Shown: positions 34,016-43,974, numbered from the stretch's first letter. The stretch is DNA of 64,000 nucleotides from Burkholderiales bacterium (GCA_022843925.1 JALHMS010000006.1:1-64000); one strand, 5' to 3'. The notes: a model not told the origin generated them from the sequence alone. Translations and numbers: made by a program.

Positions 34016-36001
34016 TCAGGGGAGCAGGGGTGCGCTGTCGGGATCTCCCGCGCGCATGTCGAAGGGAAACACTTCGCGCACCGTCATCAGTTCGACCAGT
34101 ACTTCCTCGGCGCGCTCGAAGGCGCGATTGCGCCCTGTGCCCAGGAGCCCATCGAGGCAGGGCCGAAGGGCGGCGAGTTCCTCGGGCAGCCGCAGCGATG
34201 CTGTCAGGCCGCCATCGGGTTGCCCTCCGCTCCTTGTCTGGCTGTCTCCGCGGAGAAGTGCGCTGAGGATGAGCCCAAGCGCGCGAAAATCCGCCCGTCG
34301 ACCATTCTGCAGATACGCATCCCGTTCGGATGGCGAAACGTTCTCGCGACGCGCTGTCCGCAGCGCGCGCTCGGTGGCGTTGAAGTCCGCCAACACCACG
34401 ACGCGCTCCTTCCGAAACAGGAAATGCTCGGCACCGAGCGAGCCGTGGAAGAGATCCAACCCGTGCAGGGCATCAAGCGCGAAACTCATCTGCGCAAGAT
34501 AGTTCAGCGAGAGGCCGATCGGGACACGCTTCCGGATCGCGGCCTCAAGATTGCCCCCGGGTAGGAACTCCGTGGCCACGAATGCGATGTCGTCGGTCCG
34601 GCCGATCTCGAAGACCGACAGGATGTTGCGCTGGTCGAGATCCGCGATCCGGCGGTAGTCGTCAAGGTATTGCTCGATAAAGCCATCCGGGACCTCGCGG
34701 ACCGGGATCACCTTCAGGAACTCGTCCCTACCGGTATGTTCGTGCACCGCCTGATAGGCGGTGACGCTCGATCCCTGTCCGGCGCGCTTCACGATCTTCC
34801 GATGCGGGACGCCGACGTCGTGCTCCTCGGGCGGACGCAACGACCCACCCACCACGATTGTCCTGTCGGCCTCGTCGGGCTCGGCGTCCCCGGGCAGGCA
34901 GGCAAGGATCCCATTCGAAAGGATGGCCTCGCGGGTCTCGGTCATCATGATCAGTTCGCCGGGTCGGGCAGTACCGGGATTGAACCCGGTGACTTCGACG
35001 ATCGGGATGGTGCCGTGATCGGAATCCGTGACGGTTGCCCGACGGCCCAATTGAAAGCGATTTCCGGCAAGCAGTGCGCTGGCTTCCGACACCGCGATGC
35101 TCCAACCGAGCCCCTTGGAGCGTCCATCCAGCCGACTCGCCACGTCGACGGCGGGACCAGCGACGCTCGGGACCAGGGTGCCTCCGAGCGCCAGGCGCGC
35201 CACGATCACCTCTCCCGAGTCGATGCCGCAGCCGATCGAGATCTGGGGTATGAATGCGTCCGAGAGCGTGGCGTGCGCCCATGTCTTCACGCGTCTGGCG
35301 GTGAGCATGGCAGCCATCGCTGCCTCGAAGGCACGGGTCGAATGCGTCCGGTCGGTGTTCGGCCCGTCCTCGAAGATTGCCAGCAGTCCGGTGGCGTCGG
35401 CGCGAACTACCCAGCCCCCCTGGCTGAGGATGGCGTCGCGAGAGTCGGTGACGAACTTCTGCAGCAGGGATTCCAGTGTTCTGCCGCGCAACGACCGCGC
35501 GAGGGTCACGAGATTCCGCAGCGAGACGAAGAGCACGCTTGCACTGCGGGACTCCACCAACATCCCGGGCGATGCAAGCGGGCTGGTACCCCACGCCGAA
35601 AGCGCTGGCGTCTCCGTTCCGCTCCCGCCGTGCATCTCCGTACCCAGGCGTGCGCGAACGGCTTCCCGCAGGACAGGCCATCCGAACGGCTTGCTGAGGA
35701 CGCCGCCGGGAGCGATGGTCAGCGCACGGGCGTAAGTTTCCGGCTCATCCCCGGGGACCAGGAAGAGCAGCGGGATCATGGCGGTCCGTGCGTCGGAGCG
35801 CAGGGTGGCTGCCAGCACGAATGCGTTGCTGCCGGGCAGATCGGTCGAGATGATCGCCAGGTCGGATCGTTCACTGCGAGCGGCGTCCAGCATCTGGCCG
35901 AGGTGGTCCCCTGCGGTAACCTGGTACCCATTGGCGTTGAGATGAAGTCGGCACCATTCCCTGAGGGTGGCGTTGCTCTCTACGAGGAGTATGCGTTCCA
36001 T
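34016..36001 (-). CDS. Regulator with degenerate receiver, cyclase-like and kinase-like domains
   Basis: Protein of 661 residues with three signalling domains in a row. Residues 1-125 look like a receiver (RILLVESNATLREW, LSKPFGWP), but the phosphoacceptor position reads IISTDLPG, with Ser where Asp is expected, and the acidic pair is E-S. About residues 150-340 look like a class III nucleotide cyclase (FVSLRNLVTLARSL, GCGIDSGEVIVARLALGG), but both metal-binding Asp positions are changed (to Ser and Thr). About residues 390-610 look like a protein kinase: Lys in FLKVIP is kept, but the catalytic HRD loop reads LFHGSLGAEHF and DFG reads DFN. It is probably a binding or scaffold regulator rather than an enzyme. 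It is convergent with the protease gene. Confidence 0.83.
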   Translation of the reverse strand: MERILLVESNATLREWCRLHLNANGYQVTAGDHLGQMLDAARSERSDLAIISTDLPGSNAFVLAATLRSDARTAMIPLLFLVPGDEPETYARALTIAPGGVLSKPFGWPVLREAVRARLGTEMHGGSGTETPALSAWGTSPLASPGMLVESRSASVLFVSLRNLVTLARSLRGRTLESLLQKFVTDSRDAILSQGGWVVRADATGLLAIFEDGPNTDRTHSTRAFEAAMAAMLTARRVKTWAHATLSDAFIPQISIGCGIDSGEVIVARLALGGTLVPSVAGPAVDVASRLDGRSKGLGWSIAVSEASALLAGNRFQLGRRATVTDSDHGTIPIVEVTGFNPGTARPGELIMMTETREAILSNGILACLPGDAEPDEADRTIVVGGSLRPPEEHDVGVPHRKIVKRAGQGSSVTAYQAVHEHTGRDEFLKVIPVREVPDGFIEQYLDDYRRIADLDQRNILSVFEIGRTDDIAFVATEFLPGGNLEAAIRKRVPIGLSLNYLAQMSFALDALHGLDLFHGSLGAEHFLFRKERVVVLADFNATERALRTARRENVSPSERDAYLQNGRRADFRALGLILSALLRGDSQTRSGGQPDGGLTASLRLPEELAALRPCLDGLLGTGRNRAFERAEEVLVELMTVREVFPFDMRAGDPDSAPLLP

Positions 36002-36628
36002 GCTGGGTGGGCGGCTCGCTGACGGTTCCGGGTGCTGCGCCTGGCGGTGGGGTAAGGGAGTCGGGCGCCGGGCGGCGTCCTGCCCAGCATCTGGTTGGGC
36101 GATCGGATCTCAGGAAGCGCCTGCCCTCGCAGTCCGCCGCGGGCCGCTCGTAGCCCTGCCGGCGTCCTGTTTGGTGGTCAAGGCGGTCGATGCATGTGCG
36201 TTCTGGCGGTTCTGCGCTCTTTGCACGGTGTCCTGCTGCGTCTGACGAAGCGGACTCGCTGCCCGCGGTGTGTGGGCAACCGTGACCCGAAGGTCCAGCA
36301 GCCGACGGCAGTCTTTCGCTGGCCCGCTCTGGCACCAAGGAGCGGCCCGAAGACAAGGAGCTCCCTTGCGCGAGGATGGTATCGCGAGTCCGCACGCCAG
36401 TGCATGATTCTCGAGGTGCTTGCCTGGCTCGCCATCGGTGCATCGATCGTCTATAATTTTCGTTCGGTTGCGAACGGGTTGGTCTGCGGAGAGCCTGCCG
36501 CCAAACGGTGGGTGGAAAGCGGCCGGCCTAGTTTCTCGACCAGAACGTTTCGGCGCCTCACACGGATTCAACAGCTCCAGGTGTTTGCTTGAGGGCGGTT
36601 CTGGGTGAGGGGTCGACTGTGTGACGAC
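36002..36628. other. Region upstream of tRNA-Phe without a recognisable gene
   Basis: About 630 bases between the divergently oriented regulator and the tRNA. Open frames occur on both strands (36095-36592 rightward, 36110-36634 leftward) but their products are low-complexity and unrecognised. The only element I can support is a sigma-70 type promoter near 36429-36457. Confidence 0.45.
36429..36457 (+). promoter_or_regulatory. Sigma-70 type promoter, probably for tRNA-Phe and hemA
   Basis: A perfect TATAAT (36452-36457) sits 17 bases after TCGCCA, which matches the -35 consensus at four of six positions. The start would be near 36464, giving a 165-base leader before the tRNA. Confidence 0.42.
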
Positions 36629-36704
36629 GGCCAAGTAGCTCAGTCGGTAGAGCAGAGGATTGAAAATCCTTGTGTCGGTGGTTCGATTCCGCCCTTGGCC
36701 ACCA
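36629..36704 (+). tRNA. tRNA-Phe (GAA)
   Basis: A 76-base cloverleaf. The acceptor stem GGCCAAG pairs with CTTGGCC, the CCA end is encoded, the D-arm is AGCTCAGTCGGTAGAGC, the anticodon loop TTGAAAA carries GAA at 36662-36664, and the T-arm GTTCGATTC lies in a G/C stem. The overall sequence is close to the Escherichia coli tRNA-Phe pattern. It lies 145 bases before hemA on the same strand. Confidence 0.97.
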
Positions 36705-36849
36705 CCTCCACTGTCTTCCGGGGCGATTCCTTCGCGCCGAGGGGTCCCGGCATGGAGACCGCCGCCTCCCGGCAGACCGTGGTGTGCGATTCCGGAGGCA
36801 GCATCGAACTTCGCGAATTTCCGCTATGCCGCGTCCGGACCGATAGCCG

Positions 36850-38103
36850 ATGGAACTGGTCGCGCTAGGCGTCAACCACCAGACGGCGCCGCTTGCGTTG
36901 CGCGAACAGGTGGCCTTCGCGGCGGATGGCCTTCAGCCCGCGCTCGTCGATCTTGTGAAAAATCAGCAAGTCGACGAAGCAGCGATCATATCGACGTGCA
37001 ACCGCACGGAAGTCTTCTGCGCGACAGCGGAGCCCTCGCGGATCATCGAGTGGTTTGCGAAGTACCACGGACTCGGCGCTGACAAGCTCGCCCCCTATCT
37101 GTACGAGTTTCCCCGCGAGCAGGCGGTCACGCACGCTTTCCGTGTGGCGAGCGGGCTCGAGTCGATGGTCATCGGTGAGGCGCAGATCCTGGGGCAGATG
37201 AAGCAGGCGGTGCGTTTCGCGGAGGAAGCCGGGACGCTTGGTACCGTCCTCCACAAGCTCTTTCAGCGGACGTTCTCGGTCGCCAAGGAAGTCAGGACCC
37301 GAACGGATATCGGCGCGAGCTCGGTTTCGTTGGCTGCGGCGGGCGTCCGGGTTGCGGAGCGGATCTACCCATCGATCTCGGAGCAGGCCGTTCTGTTCAT
37401 CGGTGCCGGCGAGATGATCGACCTCTGCGCAGCGCATTTCTGTGCTCGAAAGCCGCGGCGGGTTGTGTTCACCAATCGGACGCTGGAGCGCGCAGAGGCG
37501 CTCGCCGGCAAGTATTCCGGCCAGGCCATCCCGCTTTCTGCGCTTCCGGATGCCGTGGCGCAGTTCGATATCGTCGTGACGTGTACCGCGAGCCCCTTGC
37601 CGATCCTCGGCAAGGGGCTGATCGAGCGGGCGCTGAAGGCGAGGCGGCACCGTCCGATGCTTCTCGTGGATCTCGCGGTGCCGCGGGACATCGAGCCGGA
37701 GGTTTCGAGGCTTGGCGATGTTTTCCTCTACACGGTGGACGATCTGGGCACGATCGTCCGTGAGGGGCTCGACCATCGTCACGCCGCTGTCGCCGAGGCG
37801 GAGTCGATCATCGCCACGGGCGTATCGGATTTCATGCGGTGGTTGCGGTCCCGCGAGTTGGTTCCGGCCATCCGCGAGATCCGCGGGCGCGCCGAGATCG
37901 TGAGGCAGCATGAAGTCGATCGTGCGCTGAAAGCGATCGCGCGCGGCGACGACCCGAAGGTTGTGCTCGAAGCCCTTTCCCACGGGCTCACGAACAAGTT
38001 CCTGCACGGACCGACTCAGGCACTGCAGGGGGCGGAGGGCGATGACCGCGATCGGATCCTCGGTGTGCTTTCGGGCCTCTTCGCGGGTGACAGGCGGGCA
38101 TGA
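36850..38103 (+). CDS. hemA: Glutamyl-tRNA reductase
   Basis: First enzyme of C5 haem biosynthesis: reduces glutamyl-tRNA to glutamate-1-semialdehyde with NADPH. The 417-residue length is typical. The N-terminus [20 protein letters not shown] and the catalytic Cys50 in [11 protein letters not shown] are diagnostic, followed by [17 protein letters not shown] and the NADPH domain ([14 protein letters not shown]). The C-terminal dimerisation helix ends before ATGA, which overlaps prfA by four bases. The order hemA-prfA-prmC is common in beta- and gammaproteobacteria. Confidence 0.98.
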   Translation: MELVALGVNHQTAPLALREQVAFAADGLQPALVDLVKNQQVDEAAIISTCNRTEVFCATAEPSRIIEWFAKYHGLGADKLAPYLYEFPREQAVTHAFRVASGLESMVIGEAQILGQMKQAVRFAEEAGTLGTVLHKLFQRTFSVAKEVRTRTDIGASSVSLAAAGVRVAERIYPSISEQAVLFIGAGEMIDLCAAHFCARKPRRVVFTNRTLERAEALAGKYSGQAIPLSALPDAVAQFDIVVTCTASPLPILGKGLIERALKARRHRPMLLVDLAVPRDIEPEVSRLGDVFLYTVDDLGTIVREGLDHRHAAVAEAESIIATGVSDFMRWLRSRELVPAIREIRGRAEIVRQHEVDRALKAIARGDDPKVVLEALSHGLTNKFLHGPTQALQGAEGDDRDRILGVLSGLFAGDRRA

Positions 38104-39182
38104 AGGCATCGCTCTCATCGCGGCTCCTGAGACTCTCGGCGCGTATCGAGGAGATCGACCACCTGCTGGCCCAGGAAGAGGTGACCCGCGACCTCGACAC
38201 CTACAGGAAGCTTGTTCGCGAGCATGCGGGACTCCGCCCGGTGGTGGACCTCTACCGTGCCTATCGCGAGGGCGAGCATGACTTGGCAGCCGCACAGCAG
38301 ATGGCGAACGAGCCCGGCATGCGTGAGTTCGCCGAAGAAGAGACGCGGGCCACGCGCCGGCGTCTGGAGGACCTAGAGATCGCCCTGCAGCGGGAGCTTC
38401 TGCCCCGCGACCCCAACGATGAGCGCGATATCTTTCTCGAGATTCGAGCAGGTGCCGGTGGCGATGAATCCGCGTTGTTTGCAGGGGATTTGTTCCGCAT
38501 GTACTCGCGATTCGCCGAGCGGAACGGATGGAGGGTGGAACTCGTCGCCGAGAGTCCGAGCGAACTGGGTGGCTTCAAGGAAATAATTGCGAAGATCGCC
38601 GGGCAAGGGGCCTATTCAAAGCTCAAGTTCGAATCGGGCGGTCATCGTGTCCAGCGCGTCCCGGCGACGGAAGCCCAGGGACGGATCCACACGTCGGCGT
38701 GCACGGTGGCTGTCCTGCCCGAGGTCGACGACGTGACCGATGTCATCCTGAATCCCGCCGAACTTCGGATAGACACCTTTCGCGCCTCCGGCGCGGGCGG
38801 GCAGCACATCAACAAGACCGACTCCGCCGTGCGCATCACCCATCTGCCCACAGGCATCGTGGTGGAGTGTCAGGACGATCGATCCCAGCACAAGAACAAG
38901 GCGCAGGCGATGTCGATCCTCGCTGCGCGTATCCGTGACAAGCAAGTCCGAGAACAGGCCGCGAAGACGGCAGCAGACCGTAAGTCCATGATCGGTAGTG
39001 GGGATCGTTCCGAGCGCATCCGAACCTACAACTTTCCCCAGGGGCGGGTGACGGATCACCGAATCAACATCACCCTTCACAAGATTGCCCAGATCATGGA
39101 TGGCGACATCGAGGAACTCTGTGCTGCGCTGATGGCGGAGCATCAGGCGGAGCAACTGGCTTCACTAGCGGAGGAGCAATGA
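38100..39182 (+). CDS. prfA: Peptide chain release factor 1
   Basis: Ribosomal release factor of 360 residues that reads UAA and UAG. The PAT anticodon-like tripeptide lies in [20 protein letters not shown], and the peptidyl-tRNA hydrolysis motif GGQ lies in [15 protein letters not shown]. Both are in the normal order and the length is normal. It overlaps hemA upstream and prmC downstream by four bases each. The downstream methyltransferase modifies the GGQ glutamine of this protein. Confidence 0.98.
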   Translation: MKASLSSRLLRLSARIEEIDHLLAQEEVTRDLDTYRKLVREHAGLRPVVDLYRAYREGEHDLAAAQQMANEPGMREFAEEETRATRRRLEDLEIALQRELLPRDPNDERDIFLEIRAGAGGDESALFAGDLFRMYSRFAERNGWRVELVAESPSELGGFKEIIAKIAGQGAYSKLKFESGGHRVQRVPATEAQGRIHTSACTVAVLPEVDDVTDVILNPAELRIDTFRASGAGGQHINKTDSAVRITHLPTGIVVECQDDRSQHKNKAQAMSILAARIRDKQVREQAAKTAADRKSMIGSGDRSERIRTYNFPQGRVTDHRINITLHKIAQIMDGDIEELCAALMAEHQAEQLASLAEEQ

Positions 39183-40078
39183 GTCTGTTTACTTTGGGTG
39201 CGCGTCTGGCGGCAGATGCCCGGCGCTTGGCCGCGACGGTCAAGATATCCCGGGGCGACGCCATGCGCGAGATTCGACGGCTCGCCACGCATGCACTGCA
39301 ACTGACGCCGGCGCAACTGATCGTCCGGGAGCGGGAGTCCCCTGGCCGCTTCGATCTCTCTGCCTACGGTATCGTCTTCGATCGCCGCCTGCGAGGTGAG
39401 CCTCTCCCGTACGTGCTCGGGGAATGGCCGTTCAGGGACCACGTGTTCAAAGTAACGCAGGATGTCCTGATCCCTCGTCCCGATACCGAAGTGCTGGTGG
39501 AGGCGGCACTGGGCGCTTGCCCGGAGGGCCGTGCCACACGGGTGCTTGATCTCGGTACCGGCAGTGGTTGTATCGCCATCTCGATCGCGATTGCCCGCCC
39601 GGAGGCGGTCGTGACCGGTGTGGATGCGAGCGAGGAGGCGCTTGCGGTGGCACGCGAGAATGCTGAACGTCTGGGCGCTGTCAACGCGCGCCTGTTGGAG
39701 TCCGACTGGTACGCCGCGCTTTCAGGGCAGACGTTCGAGGTCATCGTGGCGAATCCTCCCTATGTTGCAGAGGGAGATCCGCATCTGGATGCGCTGAAGT
39801 TCGAGCCCTTGCGCGCACTGGTCGGAGGGTCGGACGGTCTCGAGGCGTTGCGTGTCATCATTTCAGCGGCTCCTGGCCATCTCGATCCGGGCGGCACGCT
39901 TGTCGTCGAGCACGGGTACGATCAACGAGACGCAGTCTGCCAACTATTCAGTGCGGCTGGCTTTCAGTCGGTGGAAACCGCGAACGACCTCAGTGGTGTT
40001 CCCCGTATCGTCGTCGGCCGCATGGCGAGAAAGACACCGGACAAGACCCGTCGGAAGAGCGCTGCGGTGAGTGCGTAA
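39179..40078 (+). CDS. prmC: Release factor glutamine methyltransferase
   Basis: S-adenosylmethionine-dependent N5-glutamine methyltransferase of 299 residues for the GGQ motif of RF1 and RF2. The SAM site is [16 protein letters not shown], and the substrate motif NPPY lies in [13 protein letters not shown]. The start ATG overlaps the prfA stop (ATGA). An internal Met (about residue 29, [14 protein letters not shown]) is a less likely start. The C-terminal tail is short and basic. Confidence 0.96.
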   Translation: MSLFTLGARLAADARRLAATVKISRGDAMREIRRLATHALQLTPAQLIVRERESPGRFDLSAYGIVFDRRLRGEPLPYVLGEWPFRDHVFKVTQDVLIPRPDTEVLVEAALGACPEGRATRVLDLGTGSGCIAISIAIARPEAVVTGVDASEEALAVARENAERLGAVNARLLESDWYAALSGQTFEVIVANPPYVAEGDPHLDALKFEPLRALVGGSDGLEALRVIISAAPGHLDPGGTLVVEHGYDQRDAVCQLFSAAGFQSVETANDLSGVPRIVVGRMARKTPDKTRRKSAAVSA

Positions 40079-40187
40079 CGATCGGACCGGCGCCTTGGTT
40101 GTTGCGTCGGGAGGGACCCGTTACCATCGGTTTCGGCATGGGGTCGCCGGCTTTGGATACCCCCAAAATGAATGGAGCAGCATTCCC

Positions 40188-40511
40188 ATGGACAAGAAAG
40201 AAGCGATTCGCAAGCAGGTGTCCGAGAACCCCGTCGTCCTTTACATGAAGGGCACTCCCGACGCTCCGATGTGTGGGTTCTCGGCAGCCGCGATACAGAT
40301 TCTCGAAGCGTGTGGCGTCGACGAAGTGGCCACGGTGAATGTGCTGGACGACCCAGACATTCGTCAAGGAATCAAAGAGTTTTCGAGCTGGCCGACGATT
40401 CCGCAACTGTATGTCCGGGGCGAATTCGTTGGCGGTGCGGACATCATGCGCGAGATGTATCAGAGCGGTGAATTGCAGAAGCTCATTGGTTCGGGAGCGG
40501 TCCAGTCCTGA
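40188..40511 (+). CDS. grxD: Monothiol glutaredoxin, Grx4 family
   Basis: Monothiol glutaredoxin of 107 residues involved in iron-sulfur cluster delivery. The active site is CGFS in DAPMCGFSAAAIQIL (Cys29), with WPTIPQLYVRGEFVGGADIM supplying the cis-Pro and glutathione-binding GG. The ATG at 40188 has a GGAG about 12 bases upstream; the frame is open back to 40071 but overlaps prmC there. It follows prmC closely and completes the housekeeping block. Confidence 0.97.
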   Translation: MDKKEAIRKQVSENPVVLYMKGTPDAPMCGFSAAAIQILEACGVDEVATVNVLDDPDIRQGIKEFSSWPTIPQLYVRGEFVGGADIMREMYQSGELQKLIGSGAVQS

Positions 40512-40870
40512 TTGGTCGACCGGGGTGGGTGGTCCGACCGCCTCCTTTCGGATTGTCAAGTCGGCAGAGTTCTTCGCAGCAACAACGCCGAAGACTCCGC
40601 GCCTGTTGTTCGCTGTCGCTCATGTCGAGTGGTTCGATCTTTGGGGCCACTCGCGTTTCCGCGAGGCGACAGTTCATGCATCTGCTATGCCGGGCTATCG
40701 TCAGCCAATCTCGTCCACAGGCAAGGAAGCTGCTCTCGTCCGGTCAGCGAATTGTGCGCGTTTGCAAGTACTGCGGCATCGCTGACCCGCTGTATCGGGG
40801 AATTTCGACTGGGGCACGATGGGTCGTCGCGACGTCGGCACATCAGGGAGAACGGGGGGGGGACCATCCG
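40512..40870 (+). other. Intergenic region before the first FeeM gene
   Basis: About 360 bases. The FeeM frame stays open back to 40529, but the upstream codons encode an Arg/Ser-rich stretch without homology, so I treat them as non-coding. A nine-G run lies just before the FeeM start. No promoter or terminator of clear form was found. Confidence 0.45.
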
Positions 40871-41668
40871 ATGACAACAAGAGAGGCTTCGAAGACGCCG
40901 ATTGGGTTCACGACAGCCGGAGACGAGTTGAGCGACGTCTTCTCGTCGCTGTCATTCGATCACAGTGCGGACTCCGATATCGCTACGATCTTCAGTACGG
41001 ACGCTCGTACGTTCGGTATCCGCCCCGCTGATTCGGAGGGAAAGCGGTTCGGTGCGACACTGCTGCTGAACAAGATGTACTCGTGGCGAGGGTATGGTGC
41101 CGGGCAGCAAGTGGTGGGTCGTCCGGACCAGATAACCCTGGTGGCAGCCGACTACCATGACGGTAATGCGCTCGGAACACTGACCGTGGGTCTGGATCGG
41201 GGAATTCCCTTGCTCGTGGACGCGCTCTACCGCGACGAAGCCGATGCGTTGCGCGCCAATGGCGGTCAGCTTTGCGAAATGATCAAGTTCGCTGTGGACC
41301 GCGGCGTCAATTCGAAGCACCTACTCGCAGCCTTGTTCCACGTGGCGTTCATCTACGCCTACCACCTCAACCACTGCACCGATCTCTTGATCGAGGTCAC
41401 GCCCAAGCACGCGCTCTTCTACAAGCATCTCCTGGGATTCGAGCGCTGCGGGGAAGTGCGGCTGAACCCGAGGGTGAACACCATGGGTGTTCTTCTGCGA
41501 CTCGACCTCGAGTACGCCGCCGAGCAGATCCGAATTCACGGTGGTGGTGGCAAGAACTCGAAAAACATGACCCTCTACCCGTACGCATTCTCGGAAAAGG
41601 AAGAGCGTGGTGTCGTCGAGAGGCTGAAGCGCATCGAGCTGCTTCCAGAGTCGGCTGGCGAGGCGTAG
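40871..41668 (+). CDS. FeeM-type N-acyl amino acid synthase (first copy)
   Basis: GNAT-like protein of 265 residues resembling N-acyl amino acid synthase FeeM and the PEP-CTERM/exosortase system-associated acyltransferases. These transfer a fatty acyl group from acyl-ACP to an amino acid. Typical parts are GALCEMIKF-like QLCEMIKFAVDRGV, LIEVTPKHALFYKHLLGF and LNPRVNTMGVLLRLDL. The ATG at 40871 begins the family-like region after a G-rich stretch. The next gene is a diverged paralog with the same three blocks in the same order, so this is a tandem duplication. No signal peptide is present. Confidence 0.85.
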   Translation: MTTREASKTPIGFTTAGDELSDVFSSLSFDHSADSDIATIFSTDARTFGIRPADSEGKRFGATLLLNKMYSWRGYGAGQQVVGRPDQITLVAADYHDGNALGTLTVGLDRGIPLLVDALYRDEADALRANGGQLCEMIKFAVDRGVNSKHLLAALFHVAFIYAYHLNHCTDLLIEVTPKHALFYKHLLGFERCGEVRLNPRVNTMGVLLRLDLEYAAEQIRIHGGGGKNSKNMTLYPYAFSEKEERGVVERLKRIELLPESAGEA

Positions 41669-41974
41669 CGCGGTCAGGCAAACACCATCTTGGCCTTCTC
41701 AACGGAAGTCGCTGTCTCTTTCGGCCGACATCAAACGCGCAGTCTGGCGTTGCGGCAGTATATTGTATTGATTTAAAAAGAAGAATAATCCTGGCCTGGG
41801 TTCTGCTATGGCAGTTCATCAAGCGCAAGACGTCAGTGATGCATCGGTTGGGAATAGTCCCCCCGCCCGCGCGTATTCAGGCTGACAGTCTTTCGGACCC
41901 GTTCCAACGACGGGGTTCACTGCCAAAAGTGTGGGGAAAGGCCCAATGCCTATCCCCGAACCAGGAGACCTGCC
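41669..41974 (+). other. Intergenic region between the two FeeM genes
   Basis: About 305 bases, with an AT-rich patch near 41757-41790 that stands out from the GC-rich surroundings. It contains the sigma-54 type promoter at 41792-41807 and, just before the second gene, a strong ribosome site. No further gene was seen. Confidence 0.5.
41792..41807 (+). promoter_or_regulatory. Sigma-54 type promoter upstream of the second FeeM gene
   Basis: TGGCCTGGGTTCTGCT keeps GG-N10-GC spacing, TGGC at -24 and TGCT at -12. It follows an AT-rich stretch. The predicted start is near 41818, leaving a leader of about 155 bases. Confidence 0.5.
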
Positions 41975-42736
41975 GTGACTCACGTTTACTCGAGGACATC
42001 TGCGCCTGCGCAAACGGTCGCTGAGATTTCTGGTTTTCAGCCGGAATTGACATGCGCTCCGGGGGTAGGGCTCAGACCTGAACACTTAGGGAACGAGTTT
42101 GGATTTGCGCGCATCGACGTCGTGATTGCCGAGACGGTCGGCGACTACTCCGCGGCGACGCAACTACTTGCCCAACGGTACGTCCCGAAGGGCTACTCCT
42201 TCGAGGGGGGGCTCCAAGGCTCGGTCTCCTGCGTCGATCCAGTCCTGATTGCAAAGAATCGATTGGACGGTTCGGCGCTGGCGACCTTGACCTTGCGGGT
42301 TGACGGCCCGCGCGGCCTGATGGCCGAGCATCTCTACACGGAGGAGGTCGCCAGACTTCGCTCGGATGGGTGCCGACTATGCGAGGTCGTCCGGTTCGCA
42401 TCCTTGCCGTCCATCCGATCTTTCGAATTGCTGCGTCGTTTGTTTGATCGGGCATTCGACCTCGGCCGGCAACTGGATCGTTCGGACGTGCTGATCGAAG
42501 TGACGCCGAGACATGCTGCCTTCTACAAGCGCGTTCTGGGATTCCGAGCTGTTGGAAGCCCGTGCCACAACCCCCGCGTCAACACGGTCGGGACATTGTT
42601 GCATGTGAAGATGGACGAGCTTGGCGAGCGGGTGGAGCGCGTTGCGCCGAGGGAATTGGACTTGTTGCCTCGCAACGACGGATCGATCTTCCCCAGCGCT
42701 GGCCGACTCGATCACGCGGCGCAATTTGCGGGCTGA
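41975..42736 (+). CDS. FeeM-type N-acyl amino acid synthase (second copy)
   Basis: Acyltransferase-like protein of 253 residues, paralogous to the preceding gene: RLCEVVRFASLPSI, LIEVTPRHAAFYKRVLGF and HNPRVNTVGTLLHVKM correspond block for block. The N-terminal 35 residues differ. The start is a GTG at 41975 preceded by AGGAGA at six bases, the clearest ribosome site in this area. The ThiF-like gene follows after 81 bases. The two copies might use different amino acids or acyl chains, or act as a heterodimer; neither can be read from the sequence. Confidence 0.85.
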   Translation: MTHVYSRTSAPAQTVAEISGFQPELTCAPGVGLRPEHLGNEFGFARIDVVIAETVGDYSAATQLLAQRYVPKGYSFEGGLQGSVSCVDPVLIAKNRLDGSALATLTLRVDGPRGLMAEHLYTEEVARLRSDGCRLCEVVRFASLPSIRSFELLRRLFDRAFDLGRQLDRSDVLIEVTPRHAAFYKRVLGFRAVGSPCHNPRVNTVGTLLHVKMDELGERVERVAPRELDLLPRNDGSIFPSAGRLDHAAQFAG

Positions 42737-42817
42737 ACCCATCCCGATCGAATCTGCGCCCCGGAATCGCGCGTCAGGTCATAAGATAGGCGTCATGCAT
42801 CACTTCAGAGACTGCCG

Positions 42818-43690
42818 ATGTTTTCTTATGACGAAGCGTTTTCGCGCAATCTGGGTTGGGTGACCGCAGAAGAGCAGGGCAACCTTCGGAAGAAGCGAAT
42901 CGCCATCGCCGGCCTTGGCGGAACCGGCGGGGTTCACCTGCTCACGCTTGCCCGATTGGGTATCGGCGCCTTCAACGTTGCCGATTTCGACACCTTCGCA
43001 CTGGCCAACTTCAATCGTCAGGCGGGTGCCATGATGTCCACGCTCGGACGGCCGAAAGCAGCGGTCCTTGCCGAGATGGCGCGGGACATCAATCCCGACC
43101 TGGACATCAAGACCTTCGCCGGAGGTGTCACCGAGGAGAACGTCGAACAGTTCTTCAGCGGAGTCGATCTCTACGTCGATGCGCTGGATTACTTCGCGTT
43201 CGATGCACGGGAGATCGTTTATCGCCATCTGGAGAAGCGCCGGATCCCGGCGATCATCGCAGCACCACTCGGCATGGGGGCGGCGGTTGTCAATTTCCTG
43301 CCAGGGAAGATGGGTTTTGATCAGTACTTTCAGCTACGAGGGCTCCCACCCAGGGAAAAGGCCCTGCGTTTCTTGATCGGTCTGTCTCCAGGAGTGTTGC
43401 AGCGCACCTATCTTGTGGATCCGGAACGCGTGAAGTTCGGGGAAAAGGCAGGGCCTTCCACCGGGATGGCCTGCCAGATTTGCGCAGGCGTTGCCGGTGT
43501 CGAAGCGCTGAAGATTCTCCTGGGCCGCGGTGGGGTCCTCGCGGCGCCTTGGGGGTTCCAGTTCGACGCCTACCGGAACAAGTTCATCAAGACGTGGCGG
43601 CCCGGCGGGATGAGCAACCCGTTGATGAAGCTGATGCTGGCTCTGGTGCGAATGAAACTGGGCCTACCTTCGTTCCCTAAGCAATCCTGA
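42818..43690 (+). CDS. ThiF/MoeB-family E1-like adenylyltransferase
   Basis: E1-like protein of 290 residues. The nucleotide-binding loop is IAGLGGTGGVHLLTLARLG, followed by VADFDTFALANFNRQAG (the D-x-D...NxxR motif that contacts ATP and metal), and CxxC in MACQICAGVAG near residue 220. Such proteins adenylate a carboxylate, usually the C-terminus of a ubiquitin-like protein, but no ThiS/MoaD-like partner is nearby. It follows two acyl amino acid synthase genes, so activation of an acyl amino acid carboxylate is a possible role. A nitroreductase-fold gene lies 1.5 kb downstream. ThiF and nitroreductase domains occur fused in mycobacterial MoeY-like proteins, to my recollection. Confidence 0.86.
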   Translation: MFSYDEAFSRNLGWVTAEEQGNLRKKRIAIAGLGGTGGVHLLTLARLGIGAFNVADFDTFALANFNRQAGAMMSTLGRPKAAVLAEMARDINPDLDIKTFAGGVTEENVEQFFSGVDLYVDALDYFAFDAREIVYRHLEKRRIPAIIAAPLGMGAAVVNFLPGKMGFDQYFQLRGLPPREKALRFLIGLSPGVLQRTYLVDPERVKFGEKAGPSTGMACQICAGVAGVEALKILLGRGGVLAAPWGFQFDAYRNKFIKTWRPGGMSNPLMKLMLALVRMKLGLPSFPKQS

Positions 43691-43903
43691 CCGGCGAACT
43701 CGTGACCACCACCAGGACGCTTCGACATGGCGCTGCACCGGGGCCCTGTGCCGGCGCACTTCCTGGGGATCAATCGCACGATGCGTCCCATGAGGGGCAT
43801 AGCGTCGCGTTTCCTTACAACGCCTTGCGGACGTGACCTCGACGCATCTCGAGGACGATTTTTAATTCATATAAAACAGTCACATGAGGTGGCGCTGCGG
43901 GCC

Positions 43904-43919
43904 TGGTACGGCAAATGCT
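43904..43919 (+). promoter_or_regulatory. Sigma-54 type promoter of the first PEP-CTERM gene
   Basis: TGGTACGGCAAATGCT: GG-N10-GC exact, TGG-ACG at -24 and TGCT at -12. The start would be near 43930, some 45 bases before the ATG. An AT-rich block (43859-43880) just upstream may hold activator sites. Confidence 0.65.
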
Positions 43920-43974
43920 GATAGAAGCCCGCGACGGAGGGCCGTCATTCTTAACTCGAGTCAGGAGACGTACC

